From assembly GCF_951805225.1 (NCBI RefSeq), contig NZ_OX638201.1, positions 5,890,001 through 5,954,000 of the forward strand: DNA of 64,000 nt, written 5' to 3'. Positions 15,771 to 25,394 of the stretch are shown piece by piece. How positions within the stretch are numbered: the first letter of the stretch is position 1; each line of letters begins with the position of its first letter. The notes under the pieces were generated by a model that saw only the letters and a program-made list of their open reading frames with translations, did no database searches and was not told the DNA's origin. The translations under genes were made by a program, and so were the position numbers. This DNA comes from an uncultured Flavobacterium sp. (GTDB lineage Bacteria; Bacteroidota; Bacteroidia; Flavobacteriales; Flavobacteriaceae).

Positions 15771-18527
15771 ATGACCAAATCTCTCGCTTATTTATTGTTT
15801 TTTCTTCTTATTTGTTCTGTCTCGAATGCGCAAAGCAATGATATTGTGATCAAAGGAACTATTGTTGATATCAATACACAATTACCGCTGGAAATGGCGA
15901 CCGTTTATTTTTCGACGGTTAAAGATTCTACAGTTATCGAATATGCAACTACAGATAAAAATGGAGTTTTTAGAATTAATACTAAAAAAATAGACAAACC
16001 TGTTTTTCTGAAAGTAAATTATATGGGATATCAGCCTTTGGTCGAGGAACATAAAGGAATTTTGGAAAGCAAAGATTTTGGTAAATTGTATTTATTAGAA
16101 AGTGTAAATGCGCTGAATAATGTAGTAATCAAAACCGAAGCGCCGCCAATTACAATCAAAAAAGATACTCTGGAATTTAATGCTTCTTCGTATAAAGTTC
16201 GTCCGGATGCCAATGTCGAAGCTTTATTGAAGCAATTGCCCGGCGTTGATGTTGATAATACCGGAAAAGTTACTGTGAACGGGCGTGAAGTAACGCAGTT
16301 TTTAGTCAACGGAAAGACCTTTTTTGATAAAGATGGAGCTTTGATTCTTAAAAATTTACCTGCCGATATTATCAAGAAAGTTCAGGTTTCGGATTTTAAA
16401 ACGAAGAAAGAAGAATTCGCAAAACAAGAATCTACTTCGGATAATTCAAGTATAAATTTGACTATTGACGAAAAGAAAAATAAAGGTTTCTTTGGAAAAA
16501 TACTTGGAGGTTACGGTTCTGATGATCGCTATGAAAGTAGTTTAATGCTGAATTTTTTCAAAGATCAACAAAAAATAAGTGTTTTGGCTTCTTCGAATAA
16601 TATCAATTCGACGGGTTTTTCTATGGATGATGTTTTTGATAGTATGGGCGGAGGACGAAATAGTAAAAATGCTAATCAAAGTTCCAGTGGCGGAAAAGGA
16701 ATCACACAATCTAATTTGGCAGGAATTAATTACTTTGACGCATTGTCTAAAAAATTAGACATTACAAGTAGCTATAATTTTTCGAATTCGATTAATAATA
16801 ATGATAGTAAATCAAATCAAATTAATTTTTTGCCAACGGGAAATATTCTAACAGCATCTGATTCGAAAGCAAGAAATGAAAATACCGGAAACAAGGTTAA
16901 TCTGGAGTTAGATTACAGAATTAACCCAACGACTCATATTTATGTTTCGCCATCTTTTAATCAAACCAGAGCAAATAGTGATTCAAAATCAAGTACAGCT
17001 TCTGAGGATGAAAACGGACAAGCATTGAACGAAAGTAAATCAGAATCTAAAAGCGAAAGCACGAATAATAATTTCATGAACACGATTAATTTCAATAAAA
17101 CTTTTGAAAAAGAATCGCGCAATCTAAGTTTCGTTTTTAATAATAATAATACCAGAAACGATTCGAATACAATGAATCTATCTGAAACTATTTTTTATCA
17201 GGACGGAAAACCAAATGATGAACGAAATCAAAACAGTAAAAACAATACAAGTTCTGATTCTTATTCTTTGGATTTGGAATATACAGAACCTATTACAGAT
17301 TCCTTGAAAATTAGATTTGGTTCTGATTTTGACTGGCAAAAAACAGTAAACGATCAAAAAACTTTTGATTTTGACGCTGCCACAGAATCGTATTCTGATT
17401 TGAATTTATCGTTGACAAATTACATTACTTCAAGACAAAGTTCAGTTAGTCCTAAATTTGGAATTACTTTGAAAAAAAGTAAATTCATCGTTAATCTAAG
17501 CACTAAAACTTCTATTATTGATTATGATAATCATTCTCTTTACTTAGGAAATTCAACTGATTTGAATAAAACATATGCTTTGCCTTTTGCAAATGCATTG
17601 ATAAGATATAAGTTTAGCCGTTCTAAAAATCTGACTTTAAAATACGATTATTCAAATTCACTTCCGAGTGCGACGCAATTATTGCCGGTTTTAAATTTGA
17701 CGAATCCATTGAATACCGTAATCGGAAATCCAAATTTAAATCCGATAGAAAAGAGTAGCGCAGGAATTGATTTTAAGAATTTTGATTTTAGAACGCGTTC
17801 GGGTTATAGCATGTTTATCAAAGCAGATTATTATAATAATGATGTAGTTTCGACTTCAGTTTATGACGATAGCGGAAAAAGAACGACTACTTATGCTAAT
17901 ATATCCGGAACTTATATCGCTTCGATTGGCGGAAATTGGAATCAATCGGTTAAAAGAGATGCTCATGTTTTGAGATATGGTTTAGGAATCAACGGAAGTT
18001 ATTCTTTTGATAAAGGTTTTACAAATGCTGTTTTATACAATGCAAAAGCAACGGCAATTACGCCAAGAGTTTATTTGACGTATGAATATGGAGAGTTATT
18101 GTCTATTTCGCCATCGTATAGTTTGACGTATAATGAAACTAATTATGAGAATTATACACGTGACGCGACTTCAAATGTTGTACACAGAATCAATTTGCAA
18201 ACAACGAATTACTGGCCGTTAAATTTTATTTTCGGAAATGATTTTGGATATACTTATAATTCTAATATTTCAAGTGACTTCAAAAAAGATTTCTTCCTTT
18301 GGAATACAAGTTTGTCTTATGGATTTTTTGATAAAAAACTATATGCAAAAATTAAAGTTTATGATGTACTAAATCAAAATCAAAGTGCCACAAGAACAAT
18401 TTCGGCAACCTCAATTCGCGACGAAGAAAATACGGTTTTAAAGCGTTATGTAATGTTTTCGCTAGCTTATAAAATAGGGAATTTTGGAGGTACAGAAAAA
18501 GGATCTAGAAAAAGGAGAGGAGAATAA
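15771..18527 (+). CDS. Outer-membrane beta-barrel protein, TonB-receptor-like (OMP_b-brl type)
   Basis: A 918-residue outer-membrane protein with a Sec signal peptide (about 1-20, ending SNAQ). It has a carboxypeptidase-regulatory-like domain (about 25-110, with the turn TTDKNGVFRI), a plug-like domain (about 140-225, with LLKQLPGVDVD and VNGREVTQFLVNGK) and a long C-terminal barrel with many N/S-rich loops. This is the Bacteroidota group annotated as outer membrane beta-barrel protein or TonB-dependent receptor, often of unknown substrate. It ends in a basic KGSRKRRGE tail rather than the usual aromatic barrel end, which is odd. No SusD-like partner is adjacent, so polysaccharide uptake is not supported. 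Confidence 0.88.
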   Translation: MTKSLAYLLFFLLICSVSNAQSNDIVIKGTIVDINTQLPLEMATVYFSTVKDSTVIEYATTDKNGVFRINTKKIDKPVFLKVNYMGYQPLVEEHKGILESKDFGKLYLLESVNALNNVVIKTEAPPITIKKDTLEFNASSYKVRPDANVEALLKQLPGVDVDNTGKVTVNGREVTQFLVNGKTFFDKDGALILKNLPADIIKKVQVSDFKTKKEEFAKQESTSDNSSINLTIDEKKNKGFFGKILGGYGSDDRYESSLMLNFFKDQQKISVLASSNNINSTGFSMDDVFDSMGGGRNSKNANQSSSGGKGITQSNLAGINYFDALSKKLDITSSYNFSNSINNNDSKSNQINFLPTGNILTASDSKARNENTGNKVNLELDYRINPTTHIYVSPSFNQTRANSDSKSSTASEDENGQALNESKSESKSESTNNNFMNTINFNKTFEKESRNLSFVFNNNNTRNDSNTMNLSETIFYQDGKPNDERNQNSKNNTSSDSYSLDLEYTEPITDSLKIRFGSDFDWQKTVNDQKTFDFDAATESYSDLNLSLTNYITSRQSSVSPKFGITLKKSKFIVNLSTKTSIIDYDNHSLYLGNSTDLNKTYALPFANALIRYKFSRSKNLTLKYDYSNSLPSATQLLPVLNLTNPLNTVIGNPNLNPIEKSSAGIDFKNFDFRTRSGYSMFIKADYYNNDVVSTSVYDDSGKRTTTYANISGTYIASIGGNWNQSVKRDAHVLRYGLGINGSYSFDKGFTNAVLYNAKATAITPRVYLTYEYGELLSISPSYSLTYNETNYENYTRDATSNVVHRINLQTTNYWPLNFIFGNDFGYTYNSNISSDFKKDFFLWNTSLSYGFFDKKLYAKIKVYDVLNQNQSATRTISATSIRDEENTVLKRYVMFSLAYKIGNFGGTEKGSRKRRGE

Positions 18528-18566
18528 AGGAGCAAAGGTTCAGAGGTTCAAAGGAACAAAGGTTTT

Positions 18567-18697
18567 TTGTAGAGGCGCACAGAAATGCATCTGAAGAAAG
18601 GTTCTAAGTTGCTAAGATTCTGATTTGCTGAGGTTTTTTAGAAACAAAGGATTAAAGAGATAAAGATTTTATTGTAGAGGCGCACAGCAGTGCGTCT
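18567..18697. repeat. Two copies of a gtagaggcgcacag repeat
   Basis: ttgtagaggcgcacag begins at 18567 and again at 18672; the second continues as cagtgcgtcttttt and forms a hairpin with a T run. The whole gap 18528-18973 is repeat debris: a 'ctaagttgctaag' word at 18604, a ctccagctttagctggag palindrome near 18813, and then the terminator of the convergent receptor gene. I see no gene here. Confidence 0.6.
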
Positions 18698-18908
18698 TTT
18701 TTATGCCCACAGATTTTACGGATTGAACAGATTTTACACAGATTTTTAATTGTTTTAATCTGTCGCTATAAATCTTATAATATTTCTATTTGAATTGCAA
18801 AAATTGAATAGACTCCAGCTTTAGCTGGAGAAGAAAATAGATTGATGCAGAAAGGCTTTAGCCAAATTTTCAGAATCAACAATTAATAATTATTTTAAAT
18901 ATTCTAAA

Positions 18909-18950
18909 ACAAAAAAGCGAGGTAAGTTTAAAAATCTACCTCGCTTTGTG
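18909..18950 (-). terminator. Terminator of the TonB-dependent receptor gene
   Basis: aaagcgaggta (18914-18924) pairs with tacctcgcttt (18937-18947). On the minus strand the hairpin is followed by a T-rich run. It lies 24 bp past the receptor stop codon. Confidence 0.8.
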
Positions 18951-18973
18951 TATATAAAAAATTAACTAACTGA

Positions 18974-21535
18974 TTACAGATTGTATTTCAAAGTGATTCC
19001 GTATGTTCTTTGATCTCCAATTACACCCGCATATTGTCCTGTGTTTCCACCAGCTGGCAATAATTGTTCGTAGTAATCTTTGTTCAAAAGGTTACGTCCC
19101 CAAAAGTGAATCGATAAACCTTCGGAAGCACGGAAACCTAAACGAGCATTAAAAATCGCATAACCCGGAACGACTAAGTATTTTGAAGCCGAAGGGCTTG
19201 AAGAAAATTCAGAACGTGCATAAGAATCAAGTGCAAGGAATACTTTTCCTGCGTTTCCAAAGAATTTAGCATCATCAGAAAGTTCACCACCTAAAGATCC
19301 TGCCCATCTTGATACACCAGGTAAATCTGTTCCTGAAACATCTTTATAAGCTACCTGAACTCCTCCAACAGTAGTTCCGGTTTCTTCTAATGGAAGCGGT
19401 GCATTAGTAAATTTCACATAAGTTCCTTCAGTATAAGTTGCAGCACCATTTATCGTTAAATTTCTGTTAACTACAAAACTAGCGTCCAATTCTGCACCTC
19501 TTACACGTACTTTATCTGCATTAGCAAGATATCCACGGTTTACACCCAATTCAGCAGCCTGAACGTTTGTTTGGAAATCTTTAATCTCAGTATTAAAGAA
19601 CGCTAAGTTGAATACTGAATTTCTGAACGGAGAAGTCTTTACTCCAACCTCATAGTGCGTTACTTTCTCTGGTTTGATTACCGCAAGATCTAATAAAGGC
19701 TGACCTTTTGAATCTGTAGGAAGTCCGGCTACGTTTACACCAACTGGTTTGTAACTTTTAGCGTAAGTTGCATAAGCATTGATTTTGTCAGACGCTTTAT
19801 AAGTCAATGTTAAATTTCCTGAGAAGTCAGTTTTATCAGTATCTGATGTAAATGCCTGATCTGAATAAACTGATTTTTGCAAAGCAATTAATGCTGGATC
19901 AGTTGTTTGAAGACCACCGTATGTTTTACGGGCATAATCAGCTTCTTTCTTGTCAAAGTTATATCTTAAACCTGGTAAAATATGGAAACGTTCTGTAATT
20001 GCCCAGTCTAATTGTCCAAATACTGCAGCACTTGATGATCTGATACTAGCGTCAGTTTTGATTCCGTATCCTTCAAAAAGACCCGGAGTTTTCCATAAGT
20101 TACTTGTAGTACTTTGTGCAAATCTCCATTGTGCATTACCAGATTCTTCTGTACCATTTGTTTTTGATGTTTGGTCGATGAAAAATACACCTACAACACC
20201 ACTTATTTTAGAGGTAAGTTGACCAGCATAACGAACTTCTTGAGTAAATTGAGTTTGTCTTGTTGGGTTTTGAGATTTTGCTAAAACTTGTAATCCTGTA
20301 AAATCCCTGTCATTTGATGGATCCCAGTTCCAGAATCTCCAAGCTGTAGTTGAAGTAAGAGTTCCACCTCCAATTTTTGTATCAATATTCAAAGATATAC
20401 CTCCCATATCCTGATTTGAACGCCATGGAGTATCGTGGTCAATTTTACGATCAAAAGCATTCAAACTTGGTAATTGATAATTCAAGTCTTTAATAATAGC
20501 ATCAAACTGACGGTAAGCAGCTCTTTTTGTTGGAGCAACTCCGGCAACTACTTGCGCATATCCATCAGGACGTTGCGTTGTAATATCTGCTGCTAATATA
20601 ATATTTGTGTTTTCTGAAGGAGTATAAAGTAATTGACCTCTAATACCTTGATTGTTTAATGTGTTTGTAGGTCTTCCTGTAGCAACATTATCGATTAAAC
20701 CGTCACGTTGTGTACCTGAAAAAGATATACGACCAGCTAATTTTGAAGTCAAGCCTCCTGTAATCGAAGCTTTGGCTTGCAAAAAGTTATAATTTCCGTA
20801 GCTTACTTCAAAGTCAGCACCAGAAGTAAAACTTGGTTTGCGAGTAGTAATGTTAAACGCTCCAGAAGTCGTGTTTTTACCAAACAAAGATCCTTGTGGT
20901 CCACGTAAAACCTCTATTTGTTCTACATCAATAAAGTCTAAAGTTGTAGCAGCAGGACGAGCATAATAAACACCGTCTACATAGAAACCAACTCCAGGAT
21001 CGATTCCGTCATTTGTAAGTCCAAAAGGAGAACCAAGACTACGAATATTGATACCAGTATTTCTAGGATTAGAAGAATAAAGTTGTACAGAAGGTACAAG
21101 TTCTTTGATACGGTTTACGTTAAAAGCTCCGGTTTGTTCCGCTTGTTTACCAGTAATAACTGATATCGCGATTGGCACATCCTGAACTTTTTCGATACGA
21201 CGTCTTGAAGAAACTACAACTTCAACAAGTGCATTCTCTTCTGTAAGAGTTGTTTTAATTGGAGCTGTTGGCAAAGCAGTAAATTCTAACTCAGTAGTTT
21301 TGTAACCTACGTATTGAATCAGAATTGTAAAAGGAAGTTTTCCTCTTGTATCAATTGTAAATTTTCCGTTTTGATCAGAAGTGGTATTCGAAGTTGTTCC
21401 TTTAATAACTATGTTTGCAGCTTCAAGAGGAATGTTTTCGCTTGTAGAAACTACACCTTCAACAGTTTGTGCAAACGAAACAGAGAAGGTTAAAAATAAT
21501 AATATTGCTAAAGTGTTTTTTATAGAATTTTTCAT
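18974..21535 (-). CDS. TonB-dependent receptor
   Basis: An 853-residue outer-membrane receptor that should import a bound ligand using TonB energy. It has a signal peptide (about 1-22), a carboxypeptidase-regulatory-like extension (23-105), a plug domain (about 120-235, with GPQGSLFGKNTTSGAFNI, the classic plug end) and a 22-strand barrel ending in YGITLKYNL with the terminal aromatic pattern. Plug and barrel resemble siderophore/vitamin-type receptors more than SusC. The Rrf2 regulator gene lies 248 bp upstream in the same direction, so control by sulphur, iron or redox state is a fair inference. The ligand is unknown. Confidence 0.92.
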   Translation of the reverse strand: MKNSIKNTLAILLFLTFSVSFAQTVEGVVSTSENIPLEAANIVIKGTTSNTTSDQNGKFTIDTRGKLPFTILIQYVGYKTTELEFTALPTAPIKTTLTEENALVEVVVSSRRRIEKVQDVPIAISVITGKQAEQTGAFNVNRIKELVPSVQLYSSNPRNTGINIRSLGSPFGLTNDGIDPGVGFYVDGVYYARPAATTLDFIDVEQIEVLRGPQGSLFGKNTTSGAFNITTRKPSFTSGADFEVSYGNYNFLQAKASITGGLTSKLAGRISFSGTQRDGLIDNVATGRPTNTLNNQGIRGQLLYTPSENTNIILAADITTQRPDGYAQVVAGVAPTKRAAYRQFDAIIKDLNYQLPSLNAFDRKIDHDTPWRSNQDMGGISLNIDTKIGGGTLTSTTAWRFWNWDPSNDRDFTGLQVLAKSQNPTRQTQFTQEVRYAGQLTSKISGVVGVFFIDQTSKTNGTEESGNAQWRFAQSTTSNLWKTPGLFEGYGIKTDASIRSSSAAVFGQLDWAITERFHILPGLRYNFDKKEADYARKTYGGLQTTDPALIALQKSVYSDQAFTSDTDKTDFSGNLTLTYKASDKINAYATYAKSYKPVGVNVAGLPTDSKGQPLLDLAVIKPEKVTHYEVGVKTSPFRNSVFNLAFFNTEIKDFQTNVQAAELGVNRGYLANADKVRVRGAELDASFVVNRNLTINGAATYTEGTYVKFTNAPLPLEETGTTVGGVQVAYKDVSGTDLPGVSRWAGSLGGELSDDAKFFGNAGKVFLALDSYARSEFSSSPSASKYLVVPGYAIFNARLGFRASEGLSIHFWGRNLLNKDYYEQLLPAGGNTGQYAGVIGDQRTYGITLKYNL

Positions 21536-21732
21536 TTTTACATTAAGTATATGTGATTAGTAGAATTTAAAATAAATTTTTTTTACCAACACATACATAT
21601 CATAAATGAATTGTTTTTCACAGTTGTGAATTGATTTAGTTTTCTTTGCAAAAGATTTTTGGTTACACCTGATGGACTGAAATGTACTTTCATAGGTTAA
21701 AATTTTGTAAATGGTTTGTTAATTATTTTCTG

Positions 21733-21770
21733 CAAATATAAATATTAATTCTATCGATTTACTAGGAATT
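21733..21770 (-). promoter_or_regulatory. Candidate promoter and operator of the TonB-dependent receptor
   Basis: On the minus strand TATATTTG (21733-21740) matches the -7 consensus. Just upstream, an imperfect inverted repeat with aattcta and taggaatt arms (about 21747-21770) sits where a regulator would cover the -33 region, which lacks TTG. With an Rrf2 gene next door, this is a plausible operator, but it is unproven. Confidence 0.35.
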
Positions 21771-21783
21771 AGAAAATATTTTT

Positions 21784-22197
21784 TTATTTTTTTATAAGAG
21801 AGGCTATTGTAATGCCTTGCATCGCTTTAAGAGTTTCGTCGCGAATAAGCATTAAACCGTGTCTCAGACTGCATTCTTCCTCAGTTTTGCAATCAGAACA
21901 AGGCTCGTAAAAGTTTAAAGAAGCACAAGGTAAAAGCGCAATTGCACCGTCAAATAATCGATGAATTTCTGCAAGAGTAATTTCATTTTTGGACTTTATA
22001 AGATAATATCCACCAAATTTTCCTTGTTTACTACTCACAAAACGACCACGTTTTAGATCTAATAAAATTTGCTCTAAAAACTTTTTAGGAATGTTGGCTC
22101 CATCAGCAATTTCTATAGTTTTAGAAATGTGATTTTCGTCTTGTTCTGCTAAATAAAGTAAGGCCTTAAGGGCGTATTTTGCTTTATGTGATAACAT
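21784..22197 (-). CDS. Rrf2-family transcriptional regulator with four-Cys C-terminus
   Basis: A 137-residue winged-helix regulator: MLSHKAKYALKALLYLA is the standard Rrf2 opening, followed by the recognition region IPKKFLEQILLDLKRGRFV and the wing GKFGGYYL. The C-terminal half has four cysteines (CASLNFYEPCSDCKTEEEC), at the place where IscR/NsrR-type members bind an Fe-S cluster, though the spacing is not exactly theirs. It may therefore sense Fe-S status, iron or sulphur supply, or redox change. It is 9 bp after the TPR gene and just upstream of the TonB-dependent receptor, which is the likeliest target. Confidence 0.9.
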   Translation of the reverse strand: MLSHKAKYALKALLYLAEQDENHISKTIEIADGANIPKKFLEQILLDLKRGRFVSSKQGKFGGYYLIKSKNEITLAEIHRLFDGAIALLPCASLNFYEPCSDCKTEEECSLRHGLMLIRDETLKAMQGITIASLIKK

Positions 22198-22206
22198 CTT
22201 TAGGTA

Positions 22207-22989
22207 TTAAATTTTACAAAGTTCTATTATTATTTCCTGTGCCGGTAAATAGCCAAAATTAAAAGCTTTTTTTAAATCTGAGCAATAATCTCCTTTTATT
22301 TTGAAATTAATAAAATAAAGTGCTCTATTAAAGTATACTTCTGCATTTTCCGGTGCCAATTTTACCGCTGCATTAAAATCAAGTAAAGCATCTTTTGAAT
22401 TAAGCATTGCTTTTGAAATCGCTCTATTCTGAAACGCATCAACTGATTTTGGGTCAATTGCGATAACTTTATCAAAGTCTGCTATTGCTTCCTTATGTAA
22501 ATTTAGTTCTTTTTTTAATAATCCCCTATTTTGATAGGCTGATATATTATTATCAGGCTTTAAAGCAATACTTTTCGAATAATCGTCTATTGCGCCGGTT
22601 CGATTGAATATTTTTCTCTCAGCAAATGCTCTGTTAAAATAAGCCTTTTGAGAGGTTTTATCTAGTGAAATACATTTTGAAAAATCAGCAATGGCACTTT
22701 CATAATCCTTTAGTTTTATGTTTAGATTTCCTCTGCTAAAATAAATATTAAAATCATTTGGCGTCAACGAAAGCGCTTTGTTATAATCAGATAATGCTTC
22801 CGGATAATTTTCACTTATATAATTATTATAACCTCTGTAATAATAATTTTCAGCACTTGGATCCTGAAGGATTATAGTATTTAGTTCTTCGATTTGTTTC
22901 CCGCTTTCTATTTTGTCAGTGTCAAAAAACTCTTGTGAATAAGAGGTGAAATAAGAACAAAAAATAAAGAAATAAAAACTAATTCTCAT
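22207..22989 (-). CDS. Secreted TPR protein
   Basis: A 260-residue protein with a signal peptide (about 1-19) and six or so tetratricopeptide units in a row from about residue 45, each with the A-I-x-D-x-x-K/S-I-A-L-x-P ending (for example EALSDYNKALSLTPND and EAIADFDKVIAIDPKS). It is probably a periplasmic scaffold for protein-protein contact. Two late Cys residues (in DYCSDLKK and IELCKI) could form a disulphide. It lies 57 bp after the TPM gene and 9 bp before the Rrf2 gene, probably in one transcript. Confidence 0.85.
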   Translation of the reverse strand: MRISFYFFIFCSYFTSYSQEFFDTDKIESGKQIEELNTIILQDPSAENYYYRGYNNYISENYPEALSDYNKALSLTPNDFNIYFSRGNLNIKLKDYESAIADFSKCISLDKTSQKAYFNRAFAERKIFNRTGAIDDYSKSIALKPDNNISAYQNRGLLKKELNLHKEAIADFDKVIAIDPKSVDAFQNRAISKAMLNSKDALLDFNAAVKLAPENAEVYFNRALYFINFKIKGDYCSDLKKAFNFGYLPAQEIIIELCKI

Positions 22990-23046
22990 AAATGGATTTT
23001 AAACTTGAAATTAAATAAAACTTGAAACCTGAAACAAAAACCTGTT

Positions 23047-23886
23047 TTACCAGCCTCCGCTAGAACCTCCACCAGAGAATCCGCCGCCGCCGAAACCTCC
23101 TCCGAAGCCTCCGCCACCGCCGCCAAAACCTCCACCGGAAGATCCGCCTCCAAAACCTCCGCCAAATCCGCTTCCGCTACTTCTTCCAAGACTGCTTAAA
23201 AGAATAACATCGAGAAGGCTAGGACCTCCACCGCCATTATTGCCTGAATTTCCTCCACCACCTTTATTTCGGGAAAGTAGAATTAATACAATTACAACAA
23301 TTACAATAAAAGGGAATATTGGAAAATCTTTTCCTTTGGTTTGTTTGCGTTCGCCTTTAAATTTTCCTTTAAAGACATCAATTATAGCGTCTGTACCTTT
23401 ATCAAGGCCATTATAGAAACTTCCTGCTTTGAATTCCGGGATAATAATATTTCGGATAATTGTTCCGCCAATTCCTGCCGTTAAGCGATCTTCGACTCCA
23501 TATCCGGGATTTATGGCAATTTTCTTTTCGTTTTTGGCTAATAGAATAATTACACCATTATCATCTTGTTTTGTTCCACCAATTCCCCAGGTTTGTCCCC
23601 ATTTTGTTGCTAGTTGACTAACATCTTCGCCTTTTAAGCTTTCGATGGTAATGACTACAATTTGAGTCGTAGTAGAATCTGAATAACGGATTAGTTTTTC
23701 TTCTAATTGAGCCTTTTCAGAAGCACTTAAAATATTAGCGTAATCGTAAACAGAAGTTTGTTTTTCGGGTATTTTTGGAATCTCAAACTGTGCAAAAATA
23801 CAATTAGAGGTAAAAAACGCTACTAATAAAAAGGTAAACTGAAAAATTCTTTTAGAACCTGAGATTTTATTTTTGAAAATTTTCAT
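23047..23886 (-). CDS. TPM-domain protein with membrane anchor and Gly-rich tail (YgcG type)
   Basis: A 279-residue protein: signal peptide (about 1-32), TPM domain (about 43-165, with VYDYANILS, QIVVITIESLKG and GYGVEDRLTAG), one membrane helix (about 186-204), then a 70-residue tail made almost wholly of Gly and Ser. The TPM domain therefore faces the periplasm. TPM proteins have been described as phosphatase-like and linked to photosystem repair in plants and membrane stress in bacteria; the bacterial activity is not settled. It is 3 bp downstream of a second TPM gene and near lemA, a recurrent grouping. Confidence 0.9.
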   Translation of the reverse strand: MKIFKNKISGSKRIFQFTFLLVAFFTSNCIFAQFEIPKIPEKQTSVYDYANILSASEKAQLEEKLIRYSDSTTTQIVVITIESLKGEDVSQLATKWGQTWGIGGTKQDDNGVIILLAKNEKKIAINPGYGVEDRLTAGIGGTIIRNIIIPEFKAGSFYNGLDKGTDAIIDVFKGKFKGERKQTKGKDFPIFPFIVIVVIVLILLSRNKGGGGNSGNNGGGGPSLLDVILLSSLGRSSGSGFGGGFGGGSSGGGFGGGGGGFGGGFGGGGFSGGGSSGGW

Positions 23887-23889
23887 TGT

Positions 23890-24327
23890 TTATCCTTTTG
23901 ATATTTCGTTTGATAATTCATTAGTGTCACCTTCGGACCACGGAAAGTATTTCTTTAATTGTTCGCCGGCGTTCAAAATTCCGTCAACAATACCTTGTTT
24001 AAAGTTTCCGGATTTAAATTGTGCCACCATTGCGTCTTTGGTACAATCCCAAAAATCTGATGCTACAACATCATTTATTCCTTTGTCTCCGCAAATAGCA
24101 AAAGTTTTGTCTGCTACAGCAAAGTAAAATAAAACACCATTTTGAAGTTGGGTTTCATTCATTTTTAAATCATAAAAAACTTCTAAAGCCCTGTCAAAAG
24201 GAACTTTAGAAGTTGTTTGTTCTATATGTACTCTAATTTCGCCAGAAGTATTTTGTTCTGCTATGCGAATAGCTTCCACAATATCTTGTTCTTCTACTTT
24301 GGATAAAAAATCTTCTACTTTTGACAT
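23890..24327 (-). CDS. TPM-domain protein, soluble
   Basis: A 145-residue protein with a TPM domain and no signal peptide or membrane helix: KVEEQDIVEAIRIAEQNTSGEIRVHI at the start is the family opening, and FAICGDKGINDVVASDFWD is the central block. It should be cytoplasmic or attached to the inner face through partners, unlike the exported TPM protein encoded 3 bp downstream. The pair plus LemA upstream forms a conserved Bacteroidota cluster. Function is inferred only from that grouping. Confidence 0.88.
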   Translation of the reverse strand: MSKVEDFLSKVEEQDIVEAIRIAEQNTSGEIRVHIEQTTSKVPFDRALEVFYDLKMNETQLQNGVLFYFAVADKTFAICGDKGINDVVASDFWDCTKDAMVAQFKSGNFKQGIVDGILNAGEQLKKYFPWSEGDTNELSNEISKG

Positions 24328-24389
24328 CGAAATAATTTTAGAGTTTAGATTGTTGATTTTAGATTTTTGTCTAAAATACTAATGCTTTT

Positions 24390-24971
24390 TTAGAATTTTA
24401 CTTCAACTGGTTTTTCAGCACCTGCAACAGCTTCAAAGTATGGTTTTTCTTTATAATCCAAGAACCATTTGTTCGGAATAGAAAGGATGTAACCGTTGTA
24501 ATCTTGAACAGCTTCGTTAAAACGAGTTCTTGCCGTTAAAATTTGGTTTTCAGTACTAGCCAACTCATCTTGCAATTTCAAGAAGTTTTCATTTGCTTTT
24601 AATGTTGGATATTGTTCAACAGAAACTAATAATCTTGACAAAGAAGAAGATACTCCACTTTGAGCCTGGTTAAATTGAGATAATTGTTCCGGAGTTACAT
24701 TGCTTGGATCAATTGTTACAGAAGTTGCTTTTGCACGAGCTTCAATTACAGCTGTCAATGTTGATTTTTCGAAATCTGCAGCACCTTTTACTGTGTTTAC
24801 TAAATTTCCAATAAGGTCATTTCTTCTTTGATAAGTGGTACTCACATTTCCCCATTCTTTGTTAACTGCCTGACTTTTTTGCAAACCAGTATTTTTAATT
24901 CCAATTGACCAAAAAGCAATAATAGCAATTAGTACAACAATAATTCCTACGGGGATTAACCATTTTTTCAT
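24390..24971 (-). CDS. lemA: LemA family protein
   Basis: A 193-residue LemA protein: an N-terminal membrane helix (WLIPVGIIVVLIAIIAFWSIGI), then a long helical domain with the family words TYQRRNDLIGNLVNTVKG and YPTLKANENFLKLQDELASTENQI, and a C-terminal YNGYILSIPNKW block. LemA is anchored in the inner membrane and its function is uncertain. Here it heads the lemA-TPM-TPM set, 44 bp after the MerR gene. Confidence 0.95.
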   Translation of the reverse strand: MKKWLIPVGIIVVLIAIIAFWSIGIKNTGLQKSQAVNKEWGNVSTTYQRRNDLIGNLVNTVKGAADFEKSTLTAVIEARAKATSVTIDPSNVTPEQLSQFNQAQSGVSSSLSRLLVSVEQYPTLKANENFLKLQDELASTENQILTARTRFNEAVQDYNGYILSIPNKWFLDYKEKPYFEAVAGAEKPVEVKF

Positions 24972-25015
24972 ATCAGTTTTGATTTAAGTTTATTTCTAAT
25001 TTTTGATTATTAATG

Positions 25016-25348
25016 CTATAATTCGTTTTTAATTTCGTTTAATTGTGTTTTTATGGTCTCTAATTTACGTATTATTTCGAATTTATCTAATGTTTTCTTT
25101 TGTCCCTCTTTCAAATGAGTTTTGGCGCCTTCGAGTGTAAAACCTCTTTCTTTGACCAAATGATAGATCAATTGCAGGTTTGTAATATCGTCCGGCGTAA
25201 ACATTCTGTTGCCTTTGGCGTTCTTTTTAGGTTTCAAAATATCAAATTCGCTATCCCAAAAACGAATCAATGATGCATTGACATTAAAAGCTTTGGCAAC
25301 TTCGCCAATACTATAATATCTTTTATCTTTTGAAAGCTCAATATGCAT
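25016..25348 (-). CDS. MerR family transcriptional regulator
   Basis: A 110-residue regulator with a MerR winged helix (YYSIGEVAKAFNVNASLIRFWDS, then PKKNAKGNRMFTPDDI) and a short dimerisation coiled coil. There is no effector-binding domain or metal-binding Cys after it, so it is not a classic metal sensor. It sits 46 bp after the M23 peptidase gene and 44 bp before lemA, so it may control this run of envelope genes. Confidence 0.92.
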   Translation of the reverse strand: MHIELSKDKRYYSIGEVAKAFNVNASLIRFWDSEFDILKPKKNAKGNRMFTPDDITNLQLIYHLVKERGFTLEGAKTHLKEGQKKTLDKFEIIRKLETIKTQLNEIKNEL

Positions 25349-25394
25349 GTTCTTTAATTTTCTATTTTATCCAAAAATACTACTTTTTGCAGTA

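Noticed and set aside
22986..23189. 67-residue frame rich in Glu, Ala and Val on the minus strand
   Set aside because: It is the shifted reading of the Gly/Ser-rich tail of the TPM gene (23047-23886); repeated codons create an artificial open frame.
23047..24971. Novel operon of LemA with two TPM proteins
   Set aside because: The lemA-TPM-TPM order is a known recurrent grouping in Bacteroidota and is not new.
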